From NCBI GenBank assembly GCA_024760905.1, contig CM045746.1:4246001-4310000 (forward strand): 64,000 bases of DNA. The letters run 5' to 3'. Made by a program: the position numbers and the translations under genes. The notes beneath the pieces are model-generated. The model was not told where the DNA came from. It saw only the letters and a list, made by a program, of their open reading frames with translations, and searched no databases. Shown one piece after another: positions 51,759 through 63,260 of this stretch (the first letter of the stretch is position 1; the number at the start of each line of letters is the position of its first letter). The DNA is from Plotosus lineatus (Eukaryota; Chordata; Actinopteri; Siluriformes; Plotosidae).

Positions 51759-51985
51759 CAGGGGTCGGCAACCTTTGCCATTCAAAGAGCCATGTGGACC
51801 CGTTTTCCACATTAAAGAACACACTGGGAGCCTCAAATCCGTTTTTGACATTTAAAATCAAATAACACTGCATATAATGTTTCCCCCCTTTTTCCTTCAT
51901 GTTAATGTAAAACAGCAATGTGTTGTATTGATTTAAACAACTGCAGAGACAATTAAATTATAATTCTGCTTGCAACAAAAACATC
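51759..51985. mobile_element. hAT-like MITE fragment
   Basis: Begins CAGGGGTCGGCAACCTTTGC and continues CATTCAAAGAGCCATGTGGA, a well-known hAT-type terminal sequence in fish. The other end was not found. Confidence 0.6.
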
Positions 51986-51989
51986 TAGA

Positions 51990-52075
51990 TTAAAAAAAAA
52001 AAAAAAAAAAAAAAAAATATCGCCAGCCTCCCCGAGACCCTGATTAGGATTAAGTGGTTCAGAAAAATGAATGAA
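51990..52075 (+). repeat. Poly-A run plus a fragment of the type-2 tail
   Basis: About 27 A residues directly followed by GCCAGCCTCCCCGAGACCCT and GATTAGGATTAAGTGGTTCA then GAATGAATG. This is the last about 60 bases of the type-2 SINE tail without head or body. Confidence 0.65.
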
Positions 52076-52379
52076 TGTGTTTAGAGTCCTTTTTGTATTT
52101 GTATAAAGAAAAAGCATCTCTATCCCACGAAGCGAGGGATGGGCTGCAGCGAGATATGTATTGAACACGTATTCAACGCGCACTTGCTCACTTGAAAGTT
52201 CGGAAGTCCGAATAAGCCGCGCTTTGTCTCACAAGCGCAGTGCATCACTTGCGACAAGCGCTCTGCTTGCTTCCGTAGTCTGAGGACAGAGCTAGAAAGG
52301 GTGCTCTAAACATAGCCTGTTCCACAATCACCTGGCAAGCATACCCATCTTGCAGTCGAAATCACAAGAAAATATCCAA
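52076..52379. other. Region upstream of LINE B
   Basis: No exon recognised. The right part (from about 52270) may be LINE B 5' UTR. A CGAAGCGAGGGATGGGCTGC motif near 52128 resembles a MITE end. Confidence 0.35.
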
Positions 52380-54420
52380 GAAAATATTCAAGCTCACCCT
52401 TGCATCATGGAACGTGAGAACTCTTCTCGACTCAACCACCTGTAAGTCAGGGAGACCAGAAAGGCGTACGGCCCTCATAGCCAGAGAACTCGCCCGCTAC
52501 AACGTCGACATCGCAGCCCTCAGCGAAACACACTTTCCCGACAAAGGCCAGCTCAGTGAGATTGGAGGCAGCTACACCTTCTTTTGGAGCGGCCACAGCA
52601 ATGAAGAGCAACGTGAGGCTGGTGTCGGATTTGCAATTAAAGACCATTTCGTACGAAAACTTGATTGTATACCAGAAGGCCTCAACGATCGCCTCATGAA
52701 ACTCAAGTTTCCCCCTGGACAGGGGGAGATCCGCAACCCTCACTAGCGCCTACGCTCCCACCATGACAAACTCAGAAGATGCTTCTATGAAGAACTGGAT
52801 GCCTTCATCTCCACTGTTCCACAGGCGGAAGAGCTCCTACTCCTTGGCGACTTAAACGCTTGTGTAGGTCAAGACCACCAGGCATGGGAAGGAGTCCTCG
52901 GACCCCATTGAGTAGGGAAATGTAACCATAATGGTCTCCTCCTGCTCAGAACGTGCGCCTCCCATGGCTTAGCCATCACCAAAACCATGTTCCGCCTTCC
53001 AACCCGTAATAAAACGTCGTGGATGCACCCTCGATCTAAGCATTGGCAGCTCATCGACTACATCATTGTCAGAGCAAAGGAACAAAGTCAAGCTCTCTAT
53101 ACCACTTTCATAGATCTAACAAAAGCCTTCGACACTGAGCAGAGAGGGACTGTGGAAGATCATGTCGAAGTTTGGCTGCCCAGACAGGTTCGTGAAGATT
53201 GTCAAACAATTTCCCGACGGAATGATGGCCCGTGTTCTTGACGATAGAAATGCCTCCAATCCGTTTCAGGTGTCAAATGGAGTTAAACAAGGCTGTGTTT
53301 TTGCCCCTACACGGTTCAGTTTGATGTTTTCGACGATGCTGACCGATGCCTTTAGGGAGACTCAATGAGACTGTAATTCGTGATCTGCTCTTTGCTGATG
53401 ACTGTGCCCTCAGTGCCATCAATGAGCAAGAAATGCAACAGGAAATGGATGCATTCTCGTCTGCCTGCGACAACTTCGGCCTCACCGTCAGCATCAAGAA
53501 GACTGAAGTAATGTATCAGCCCGCCCCAGGAAAACTATATCAGGAACCAAACATCACAGTGAAGGGACAGCGACTTCAAGATGTGGAAAACTTCACCTAC
53601 CTTGGCAGCACTCTCTCTCGCTACGCCAACATCGATGCTGAAGTCAGCAATCGCATTGTGAAGGCAAGCAGCGCTTTTGGGAGATTGAAGAAGTTAGTCT
53701 GGGAACGAAGAGGTATCTCACAATAGACCAAGATCAAAGTGTACAGAGCAGTCGTCTTAACTATACTTCTTTATGGCTGTGAATCTTGGACCATCTACAG
53801 AAGACACAAGAAACGTCTCCAGCAATTCCATCTCCGTTATCTCCGAAACATCTTTAATATCGGCTGGCAAGATAGGATCACAAATACCGAGGTTCTGGAG
53901 AGAGCAGACCTCCCCAGCGTTATTACCATCATGCGCAAAGCTCAGACATGATGGGCAGGACACGTCTGCCGTATGTCAGACTCTAGGATACCCAAGCAGT
54001 TACTGTACAGTGAACTCAATCGTGGTAGCAGAAAAGTAGGAGGTCAGGGCAAACGCTATAAAAGACTCCATGAAAGCATACCTGAAGGACTTCAACATCG
54101 ACGTTGCAACGTGGGAAACCGCAGCATTTGACAGACTGGCTTGGCGCAACCTGATTCACAAAGGTGCCATCCACTCAGAGAATAAACGTTCGAACGCAGC
54201 CAAAAATAAACGTCAAACACGCAAGGCTCGAGCTGACCAATCTACCAACACAACCCCCTCTCACTGGTGTCCAACCTGTGGGAGGGGTTTTCACACCCGT
54301 ATTGGCCTTACAAGCCACCTGCGAACACATCACCCCGCCTATTAGACACTGTGTTGTTTGTGTTGCTATGGTCATACTCGATAACGAGTTGACGAACATC
54401 ATATATATATGCAATGCAAT
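52380..54420 (+). mobile_element. LINE B: zinc-finger-tailed LINE, internally deleted
   Basis: Endonuclease start LASWNVRTLLDSTT (52400), RPERRTALIARELARYNVDI, LLLLGDLNACVGQDH, and TSWMHPRSKHWQLIDYIIVR (53013-53072). At 53073 the endonuclease is joined straight to the RT palm (LYTTFIDLTKAFDT), losing the linker and first RT motifs. RT motifs: NGVKQGCVFAPTRFSLMF, LLFADDCALS (53387) and FTYLGSTLSR. The C-terminus keeps an intact finger, CPTCGRGFHTRIGLTSHLRT with a final His, then a stop at 54343. The 3' end has a small hairpin (ACTCGATAACGAGT) before ATATATATATGC. Several frame breaks. Confidence 0.88.
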
Positions 54421-54476
54421 ACCTCCCCCTAGTGGGCACTTTTGAAAACTATAGTGCTGTATGTTCAATAGAACGG

Positions 54477-54564
54477 ATCATACTCAGTTAGTGTTCTTTT
54501 ATAATCATACTCAGTTAGTGTTCTTTTATACATATACGCACACACGCACACACAATATACATAT

Positions 54565-54620
<56 letters not shown>

Positions 54621-54631
54621 ACACACACAAA
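54477..54631. repeat. Short tandem duplication and TA/CA microsatellite
   Basis: A 27-base unit (CATACTCAGTTAGTGTTCTT + TTATAAT) occurs twice at 54478-54531, followed by CA-rich simple sequence to 54630. Confidence 0.85.
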
Positions 54632-55013
54632 CAGTAATCCCTCTCCACTTCGCGGTTCCTACTTTGCGTCCCCGCAATATCGCGGGATTTTCCTTTGGGA
54701 AACAAGAAAATTAAAGAAAATTCTAAATTCACGCGCACTACAGCACTACATGTACATTGATATGGTACCCAACATGCTCTGCTCTCCTTCTTGACTTGAG
54801 TGTTCTCTAATTGGCTCACGTTGTGAATCCAGCAAGCTGATTGGTCGAGATTATATTTCCCAGCATCCAACACACGGGGCTTCCAGTCTTTGTGTTCTAT
54901 GGGAAACACCGCATTGTTAGTTCGTCTATGCTATGTACCATCAGTTCTCCAGACACGCACCTAAGTTTTTCTCTCTTTGTGCTCCTAAGTACTGATGTAT
55001 ATTACACTGTATG

Positions 55014-55359
55014 TCTTCCTTTCAGCTTTTTTCCCTTTTACTCAGGAGTCGCCACAGCGAATCATCTGATTCGCACGTTTGATTTGGCAGAGGTTTTTAC
55101 GTCGGATGCCCTTCCTGTCACAACCCTTTTTAGCAAGGGACAGAAACACGCTGACGACTTTGCAGCCTACTCTTTACGAAAGTCAGCAATGGTTCTTTTA
55201 CATGCCTCTCAACATAGACAGTGAGATACATGGCCCGCCTTTGATAACCCAGTTAGCTGCACTGGGGGACACAGTGACAAGCTTGTGGAGAGTGGGACTC
55301 GAACCCCCAACCTTGGGATCAGCGATCCAGCGCCCTATACCACTAGACCACCACTGCCA
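55014..55359 (-). mobile_element. tRNA-type SINE with R-LINE tail (type 1)
   Basis: Minus strand. Head TGGCAGTGGTGGTCTAGTGG with B-box GGGTTCGAGTCCC (55295 region), body, then GGCATCCGACGTAAAAACCT and the GCGACTCCTGAGTAAAAGGG tail. It lies in the Tigger-like element's leader. Confidence 0.9.
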
Positions 55360-55407
55360 CTCCTATACTGTTAATATACTGTTGTATATTATCTTAAGGC
55401 GTTGAAA

Positions 55408-55682
55408 ATGTCCCCAAAACGCCCAGGAAGATCATCTAGTGAACCGAAGAAGAAAAGGAAAATGATGACAGTTAGTGAGAAAGTTAAGCTTCTGGATTTA
55501 TTAAAAGAAGGGCGAAGTTTTGCGTCTGTGGCTCGCCATTATGGCAATAATGAGTCGACTGTGCACTACATTAAGAAGGAGGAAGAGAAAATACGCAAAA
55601 CAGCTACAGTAACCTTTTCCAAGGAAGTGAAACGTGTAGTAACAAAGCGCAATAAGGCCATTGTGAAAACATTTTACACGGG
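55408..55682 (+). pseudogene. Tigger-type transposase, N-terminal HTH fragment
   Basis: MSPKRPGRSSSEPKKKRKMM, then TVSEKVKLLDLLKEGRSFAS, VARHYGNNESTVHYIKKEEE and KRNKAIVKTFYTG: a CENP-B/psq-type HTH (helix pair, ESTV recognition helix) with a basic leader. The first ATG is at 55408. It is cut off by LINE R copy 7; the frame happens to stay open into antisense LINE sequence to 56268, which has no meaning of its own. Confidence 0.8.
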
Positions 55683-58157
55683 CTGTCCCCCGATGTACTC
55701 ATTCCTGATCCTATCCATCCTCATTACTCCCAAAGAGAACCTCAACATTTTCCTCTCTGCTACCTACAGCTCTGCCTCCTGTCTTTTTCCCAGTGCCACT
55801 ATTTCTGAACCATACAACATCGCTGGCCTCATAACAGTCTTGTACACTTTTCCTTTCATTCTTGCCGATACCTTCCACATCACACCAGATACTTTTCTCC
55901 AACCATTGCAACCTGCCTGCACATGCTTCTTCACCTCTTTTCCACACTCTTCATTGCTCTGGATTGTTGAGCCTAAGTACTTAAAATCCTTCACCTTCTT
56001 TATAGCTGCTCCCTGTAACCTCACCGCTCCTATAGGGTCCTTTTGGTTCACACACATGTATTCTGTTTTACTGAGGCTAACCTTCATTCCTCTCCTTTCC
56101 AGGGCATACCTCCACCTCTCTAGATTTTCCTGCACTTGTTCTCTGCTCTCACTACAGATCACAATGTCATCTGCAAACATCATAGTCCATGGAGATTCTT
56201 GTCTGGCCTCATCTGTCAGCCTGTCCATCACCATAGCAAACAAGAAAGGGCTCAGAGCTGACCCTTGATTCAGTCCCACCTCCACCTTGAATTCTTCGGT
56301 TACACCAACAGCAGACCTCACCACATCTCTTATACATGTCCTGCACCACTCTAACATACTTCTCTACCACTCCAGACTTCCTCATGCAATACCACAGTTC
56401 TTCTCTCGGCACCCTGTCATATGATTTCTCCAGATGCACAAAGGCACAATGCAGCTCCGTCTGACCTTCTCTGTACTTCTCTATTAACATCCTCAAAGCA
56501 AACACTGCATCTGTGGTGCTCTTTCTTGGCATGAAACCAAACCACAAATGCTGACCTCTGCCCTTAGTCTAGCTTCCACTATTCTTTCCCATAACTTCAT
56601 CATATGGCTCATCAACTTTATCCCTCTGCAGTTACCACAACTCTGCACATGTCCGTTGTTCTTAAAAATGGGCACAAGCACACTTCTCCATTCGTCTGGC
56701 ATCCTCTAAGACCTTCTTGAATGTTCTTGTCAGAAAATCTACTGCTACTCTCCTAGACACTTCCATAACTCCACCATTGGTCATCAGGACCAACTGCCTT
56801 CCCTCTCTTCATCCTCTTCAATGCCCTCTTCACCTCACCCTTACTAATCTTTGCTACTTACTGGTCCTCAACGGTCACCTCTTCTACTCTTTTTTCTCTC
56901 TCATTTTCCTCATTCATCAGCTCTTCAAAGTACTCTTTCCATCTTCCCAGCACACTTCTGTCATCAGTCAATACATTTCCAACCCTGTCCTTAATCACTC
57001 TAACTTGCTGCACGTCCTTCCCCTCCCCATTTCTCTGCAGTGCCAACCTGTATAGATCATTTTCTCCCTCCTTACTGTCCAACCTAGCATACAAGTCATC
57101 ATATGCCCACTGTTTGGCCTTTGACACCACTACCATCGCCTTACACTGTGTCTCCCTGTACTCCTGTTTACTCTCTTCGGTCGTCTCAATGTCCCACTTC
57201 TTCTTAGCTAACCTCTTCCTTTGTACACACTCCTGCACTTCCTCATTCCACCACCAAGTCTCCTTATGTACTTTCCTCCCAGATGACTCACCAAGTATTC
57301 TCCTAGCTGTCTCCCTGATCACATTAGCTGTAGTTTTCCAGTCATCTGGAAGCACTTCCTGACCACCCAAAGACTGTTTCAACTCCTTCTTGAAGACAAC
57401 ATGACACTCTTCCTTTTTTAAGTTTCCACCACTTTGTCTTCTGCTTGGCCTTTGCCTTCTTCACCCTTCTTACCATCAGCAGCATCCTGCACACCATCAT
57501 CCTATGCTGTTTGGCAACACTTTCACCTACTACTACTTTGCAGTCACTGACTTCCTTCAAATTACCTACCAGAACCAGAATCTCTCCTTCTCTTCTTGCT
57601 CACATCCTGCATGTGGGGCATAAGCACTAACAACATTGAACATCACACCTTCAATTTCTAACTTGAGACTCATCACTCTGTCTGACACTCTTTTCACTTC
57701 TAGAACATTCTTGACAAACCCGTCCTTCAAGATGACGCCTACTCCATTTCGCTTCCCATCCACACAATGAAAAAACAGCTTAAACCCCGCTCCTAAGCTT
57801 CTAGCCTTGCTACCTTTCCACCTGGTCTCCTGAACAAACAGTATGTCCACCTTTCTCCTTTGCATCATGTCAGCCAGCTCTCTACCTTTTCCTCTCTAAG
57901 TTCCAACATTCAAAGTCCCTACTCTCAATCCTAGACTCATGCTTTTCCTCTTCTCTCTCTGCCAACGAACACACCTCCCGCCTCTCCTTCTTCAACCGAC
58001 AGTAGTCCAATTTCCACCAGCAACCTGTTTTACAGTTAGCATTTTGTATTCTGGCAAGTTTTACGCCAGATGCCCTTCCTGTCGCAACCCTCTGCATTTA
58101 TCTGGGCTTGGGACCGGCGTGAGGGCGGACACTTGTTTGTGCCCCCCCGGCTGCATT
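55683..58157 (-). mobile_element. LINE R copy 7, 3' end missing
   Basis: Minus strand. The 5' end is present (GGCTGCATT, inverted, at 58149-58157). Endonuclease 57868-57566, with a deletion that skips the GADFNG region; connector and RT at 57560-55711 ([28 protein letters not shown]). It stops at 55683 in the RGTAHVRR region, so the last about 300 bases including the 3' tail are absent. LINE copies normally keep their 3' end, so a later deletion or recombination with the Tigger-like element is inferred. Confidence 0.88.
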
Positions 58158-58159
58158 TT

Positions 58160-60387
58160 ATATAAGAAAGAAGGTCGCCCTCGCATAAACACAAGCAATA
58201 CTAAAATACCAACAAAGGTCGATGGCTTTGTCACAGCCCTGGAAGAACACCTCACAGGTCTGCAAAGTAGGAATGCTAATGAAAACTGGGAGCAAATGAG
58301 GGATGCCATCTACAGCTCAGCAGTATCAGTCTTTGGTAAACAGGCAAGGAAGTCAGCAGACTGGTCTGAAGCTGATTCAGAGAAGATCAGACCAGTCACG
58401 GAGGAGAAGAGAGCTGCTCTCATAGCATATAAAACTGTCCCTAGTGAGAAAAACCTAAAGGCACTCCAAAGCTCCCGCAGCAAAGTCCAATAGATTGCCA
58501 GGCGCTGTGCAAATGACTACTGGCTCCAGCTGTGCTCTAAGATACAGATCGCAGCAGACACAGGACACATTAAGGGGATGTATGATGGAATGAAACAGGC
58601 ACTAGGTCCTAGCAAGAAGAAAACTGCCCCTCTAAAGTCTTCCTCAGGAGAGATAATTCAAGACCGAGAACAACAGATGGAACGCTGGGTGGAACACTAC
58701 TCTGAGCTATATGCCAAGGAGAACCTTGTCTCTGAGGATGCCTTGGATGCAATTGAGTGTCTACCAATGCTAGAGGAACTGGATGAAGAGCCAACCCTGG
58801 AGGAAATGCCTAAAGCCCTAGATTTGCTAGCCACAAGAAAAGCACCTGGGAAGGATGGCATCCCTGCAGAGATTCTGAAATGCTGCAAAGGAACCCTGAT
58901 AGAACTACACAAAATACTCTGCCTCTGTTGGCATGAGGGCGAAGTTCCACAAGACATGAAGGACGCCAACATTGTAATACTCTACAAGAACAAGGGCGAC
59001 AGAAGCGATCGCAACAACTACCACGGGATCTTCACTTTTAAGCATTGTGGAACTCTGCAAGAGTCACACTGAAGAGGCTACACGTTATTGCTGAGAGAGT
59101 CTAGGTCCACCATCGACATGGTCTTCTCCCTCAGACAACTCCAGGAGAAGTGTAGAGAACAAAGACTCCCGCTCTACATAGCCTTCATAGATCCGGCAAA
59201 GGCTTTTGGCACTGTTAGCAGAGATAGTCTCTTCAAGATTCTCCCGAAGATAGGATGTCCACCAAAGCTACTGAACATCATCAAGTCCTTCCACGACAAC
59301 ATGCAAAGTACAGTGGTCTTTGATGGATCAACATCAGAGAGCTTTAACATCAACAGTGGAGTACAACAGGGTTGTGTCCTTGCCCTAACATTGTTTGGCA
59401 TCTTCTTTGCTGTTCTGCTTAAACATGCCTTTGGTTCCACCACAGAGGGCATCTACCTCCAAACCAGGTCAGACGGTAAACTCTTTAACTTGTCAAAACT
59501 CAGAGCCAAGACTAAAATCCAAATGCGAGTTTTACGTGACGTCCTCTTTTCCTATGATGCTGCAATTACCACCCACTCCGAGGAAGAACTCCAGCACCTC
59601 ATGGACCGCTTCAACAGGGCATGTCTCACAATTAGTCAGAAGAAGACACAGATCATGGGGCAGAGCTTGGACAAACCACCTGAGATAAGACTCGGCAACC
59701 AAAAGTTGGATGCTGTCCTAGACTTTGTCTATCTGGGCTCCACCATCTCAGACTCATTGTCCCTGGACACAGAGTTGGACAAGCGCATTGGCAAAGCAGC
59801 AACCACAATGGCCAGACTGAGTAAGAGAGTTTGGACCAATGGAAAACTGACAAAACACACTTTAGAGTCTTCGTATACAAAGCCTGTGTCATAAGCACCC
59901 TCCTTTATGGAAGCGAGGCATGGACTCTGCGTGCGAAACAGGAGCACAAACTTAACACCTTCCACATGTGCTGTCTTCGCCGTATCCTGACCATCGCCTG
60001 GCAGGATAAAATCACCAATACCAGTGTCTTGGAAAAAGACCAAATTCAAAGCATGTATAGCCTACTGAAGCTGAGACGAATGCGATGGCTTGGACATGTG
60101 GTGCGCATGGAAAATGGATGGATCCCAAAGGACCTTCTCTATGGAGAACTTGCTCTTGGATGCCTGTTATGGGGTCTTAAGGTAAATATTTGTGTGAATG
60201 TAAATATAAAAATAATGGAAGAAAGTCACATGGTGTCTGTGACTCAGCAGTTTGAGTCTGTAATTTTCCAAAAGAGGACTGGAGTTGAGCAATCCAGTGG
60301 AGGGGAGGAGCAACACAGACATGTTAGGGCTTGTCTGGGCTTGTTCAGGCTTGTACCAGAGAGAAAACAACTTGTTGGGGGAATCTA

Positions 60388-60448
<61 letters not shown>

Positions 60449-61290
60449 CCGACTGGCTACAGTCTCCTCCAGTCTCTTACAGGCTCCTCCGGGCTCTTCC
60501 AGTCTCCTCGTGGCTCTTCGGGTGGATCATGGATCAACTCATCTCAGGTGAACCATAGAACACGGTTCACCTACGTTTCGTTGTTCGGGACTTCAAGGAC
60601 ACCGTCCACGTCCACACACAGCCCACACGAGGATGGTCATCAGTGGTTTCGTCCGACATGCGGGATGGCAAGCCTTTCCCTGCCAGCACATGAGCCACCA
60701 CTAAATTTGCCCTGCTGCAGGGGCTTGGTGACTATGGGACCCTTGGTTAATTTATATTTGGTTGAGATCTAAGTTGTCCATAATGTGAATTTTGTCTTAT
60801 TTTGGTCATATTATTAAATTGTACTATAGTTAATGTAGTGGTCTGTTGTGCTTTGCTGGTTTCACAGGGCAATTTCAATCCTCTGAATTTTCCTATCCGT
60901 AACAAGTGGGGGCTCATGTGATAGAATCCATTAGGCATCTGTAACAAGCGGGGGCTCGTTCGATAGAATCAATTAGGCATACGTAACAATGCCATCCACT
61001 GGCATACCAAAATTGCGCTACAAAGATACTGAAAACCCTGAATATCGAAACAAGCACTTGGGAAGCTGCAGCCTGTGTAAGATCAGCATGGTGACAAACA
61101 GTGCCTGAAGAGAAGAGTCACTTGCGCAGAGTTCCGATGTCAAGTGCCAGAGAAGAAAAGCCCCAGCTGACAGACAATCTACCCAGTTCCGATGTCCATA
61201 CTGCAAGAGGGACCGTCATTCCCGAATCGGCCTGACTAGTCACATCAGACGATGCTCATCCAAACAGTGCAAGACCATAGTCTCCTGAGA
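58160..61290 (+). mobile_element. LINE C: zinc-finger-tailed LINE, 5'-truncated, interrupted
   Basis: Starts in the endonuclease-RT linker (PTKVDGFVTALEEHLTGLQS). RT linker 58260-59072 (RKAPGKDGIPAEILKCCKG) and palm 59088-59894: LYIAFIDPAKAFGTVSRDSL, NSGVQQGCVLALTLFGIFF; the active site reads FSYDAA instead of FADDCA, so it is inactive. YLGSTISDSLSLDTELDKRI follows. The C-terminal part resumes at 59831-60160 (LLYGSEAWTL, MRWLGHVVRMENGWIPKDLL). An LTR-like insertion (60165-60988) splits it before the last segment, which has a finger of C2HC form (CPYCKRDRHSRIGLTSHIRR then C, about 61190-61255). It ends in a hairpin CATAGTCTCCTGAGACTATG followed by (AT)n. Confidence 0.87.
60165..60988 (+). mobile_element. 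LTR-like insertion with repeated 3' end, 5-bp TSD
   Basis: An 824-bp insertion in LINE C. It begins TGTTATGGGGTCTTAAGG, ends CATACGTAACA, and is bordered by ATGCC at 60160-60164 and 60989-60993: TG..CA ends and a 5-bp TSD are what an LTR retroelement leaves. The first GTAACA is at 60899-60904; after it a 42-bp unit ending in GTAACA occurs twice (60905-60946 and 60947-60988). Each unit starts AGTGGGGGCTC / AGCGGGGGCTC, which resembles the primer-binding site that follows an LTR. It contains a TA microsatellite (60390-60446). No coding sequence. Confidence 0.75.
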
Positions 61291-61293
61291 CTA

Positions 61294-61336
<43 letters not shown>
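61291..61336. repeat. TA microsatellite at LINE C 3' end
   Basis: About 22 TA units directly after the LINE C terminal hairpin. Confidence 0.9.
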
Positions 61337-61339
<3 letters not shown>

Positions 61340-61408
61340 TGTATACAATGCAGTTATAACATAAGGTGTATAATTTATTTATATATTAATAGAACGTTGC
61401 CTGTCTGT

Positions 61409-61760
61409 CTTCCTTTCGGCTTTTTCCTTTTTACTCAGGAGTCGCCACAGCGAATCATCTGATTCGCACGTTTGATTTGGCAGAGGTTTTTTTTTTACGT
61501 TGGATGCCCTTCCTGTCACAACCCTTTTAGCAAGGGATAGAAACACGCTGACGACTTTGCAGCCTACTCTTTACGAAAGTCAGCAATGGTTCTTTTACAT
61601 GCCTCTCACCATAGACAGTGAGAGACATGGCCCGCCTTTGATAACCCAGTTAGCCGCACTGGGGGGGGGGACAGTGACAACCTTGTGGAGAGTGGGACTC
61701 GAACCCCCAACCTTTGGATCAGCGATCCAGCGCCCTATACCACTAGACCACCACTGCCCC
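61409..61760 (-). mobile_element. tRNA-type SINE with R-LINE tail (type 1), full-length
   Basis: Minus strand. Head GGGGCAGTGGTGGTCTAGTG with B-box GGGTTCGAGTCCC (61696 region), body with a run of nine C, R-derived tail with GGCATCCAACGTAAAAAAAA and GCGACTCCTGAGTAAAAAGG. A perfect 20-bp TSD, ATTAATAGAACGTTGCCTGT, at 61385-61404 and 61762-61781 marks it as young. Confidence 0.94.
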
Positions 61761-61952
61761 CATTAATAGAACGTTGCCTGTATGACATTAATATGCACAG
61801 AACACTTTAAAATTAACTTCTATATAAATTTTATATAACATATAGGTGAGTGGGTGTTCTTAAAAAGTGGCAGAAGTTATTTCGCGTTTTTTTGCATTTT
61901 GCACGGGCCCTGGTCCCCATTAACTGCGAAATAAGGAGGATTACTGTATACA

Positions 61953-62317
61953 CAGTGATACCTCACCTTATAATTGAAAGTTGTACGTCCCAACAAATGA
62001 AAAATCCGAGTTACGAAACGCATTTACCTAAAATTTCAGTCTCTGGGTCCAAAACAAAATCATGTTATGAAAGCACCATTCAAACAATGCACGAGTTGCT
62101 CACCCATTGGCTATCTCCCAACATCCTGCCCAACATCGGAGCTGCATCTACATAATACCCATGATGCTTTTCGTGTAAAGGACATAGTTACTGTTGTTTT
62201 GTGAGTTTTTCGAGTGTGCTCATTGCAACTTTATTTTTTGGCTCAGGCTCTTAACCTTGCATAAACATTTGTAAGATTATAACTCTGCTATGAAGACATG
62301 ATCAACACACGCACGCG

Positions 62318-62348
<31 letters not shown>

Positions 62349-62635
62349 GCGTATGATTCCCAGTGCGAGTGAAAAGAAGAAGCGGGCTCGTGGCATGTGG
62401 TTGAGTGACATCGCAAAGGGATATGGCCAAACCCGTCTACCATCGGTACGATATTGAAGCAGAAGGAGGCCTTAAAAGGTATACTTTCATAATTTTTAAA
62501 GCGTTTAGGGGGTAGTATTGTGGGCCTTGGAATGAATCACGCGTTTTACATGTAAAATGCGGTTCAACTTACGAAAAATCCAGGTTAAGAAACCACTTCT
62601 GGAACGGATTAATTTCGTAAGATGAGGTACCACTG
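61953..62635. mobile_element. MITE, CAGTGGTACCTCACC family (copy 3)
   Basis: Ends CAGTGATACCTCACCTTATA and AAGATGAGGTACCACTG. The interior has CCCATGATGCTTTTC, a CA run (62313-62340) and GGCCTTAAAAGGTATACTTT as in copies 1 and 2. Confidence 0.8.
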
Positions 62636-62651
62636 TTTCATTAATCAAGCA

Positions 62652-63260
62652 CTATATATATATAAACTGCTGTAGTTCAGTCAGATTCTTGGGATGTCTG
62701 GCATGAATCGCTGTCTTGAGGTCATGCCACAGCATCTCAATGGGGTTCAAGTCTGGACTTTGACTTTGCCACTCCAGAACGTGTATTTTGTCCTTCTGAA
62801 ACCATTCCGAAGTTGATTTACTTCTGTGTTTTGGATCATTGTCTTGTTGCAGCATCCATCCTCTTTTTAGCTTCAACTGTCTGACAGACGGCCTCAGGTT
62901 TTCCTGCAAAACATCCTGATAAACTTTTGAATTCATTTTTCCATTAATGACTGCAAGTTGTCCAGGCCCCGAGGCAGCAAAACAGCCCCAAACCATGATG
63001 CACCCTCCACCATGCTTCACGGTGGGGATGAGGTGTTGATGTTGGTGAGCTATTCCATTTTTCCTCCACACATGACGTTGTGTGTTCCTCCCAAACAATT
63101 CAACTTTGGTTTCATCAGTCCACAAAATATTTTGCCAAAACTTCTGTGGAGTGTCCAAGTGCCTTTTTGCGAACATTAAATGAGCAACAATGTTTTTTTA
63201 GACAGCAGAGGCTTCCTCCTTGGAGTCCTCCCATGAACACCAATCTTGGCCATTGTTTTA
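62652..63260 (-). pseudogene. Tc1-like transposase, catalytic half
   Basis: From about 63260: a frameshifted N-terminal stretch (MAKIGVHGRTPRRKPLL), then open from 63176: FAKRHLDTPQKFWQNILWTD, ETKVELFGRNTQRHVWRKNG, MLQQDNDPKHRSKSTSEWF and [19 protein letters not shown] in WTDETK, D in QDNDPKH and E in NPIEMLW form a DD34E-like triad. The DNA-binding half is missing. Confidence 0.88.

Larger units (their letters stand above)
54632..55682 (+). mobile_element. Tigger/pogo-like element, 5' part
   Basis: Left end CAGTAATCCCTCTCCACTTC followed by GCGGTTC, then a leader split by a SINE (55014-55359) and the transposase start at 55408. Truncated at 55683, where LINE R copy 7 begins. Confidence 0.7.

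Noticed and set aside
55408..56268. Fusion protein of an HTH domain and a novel C-terminal domain (about 287 codons)
   Set aside because: The second half is antisense LINE R copy 7. The frame is open by chance across the junction.
60165..60988. Endogenous retrovirus with genes
   Set aside because: Only LTR-like ends and a TSD are present; there is no gag, pol or env coding sequence within the insertion.
17316..61336. Regular simple repeats considered as CRISPR-like arrays
   Set aside because: They are di-nucleotide microsatellites without spacers, in a vertebrate genome.
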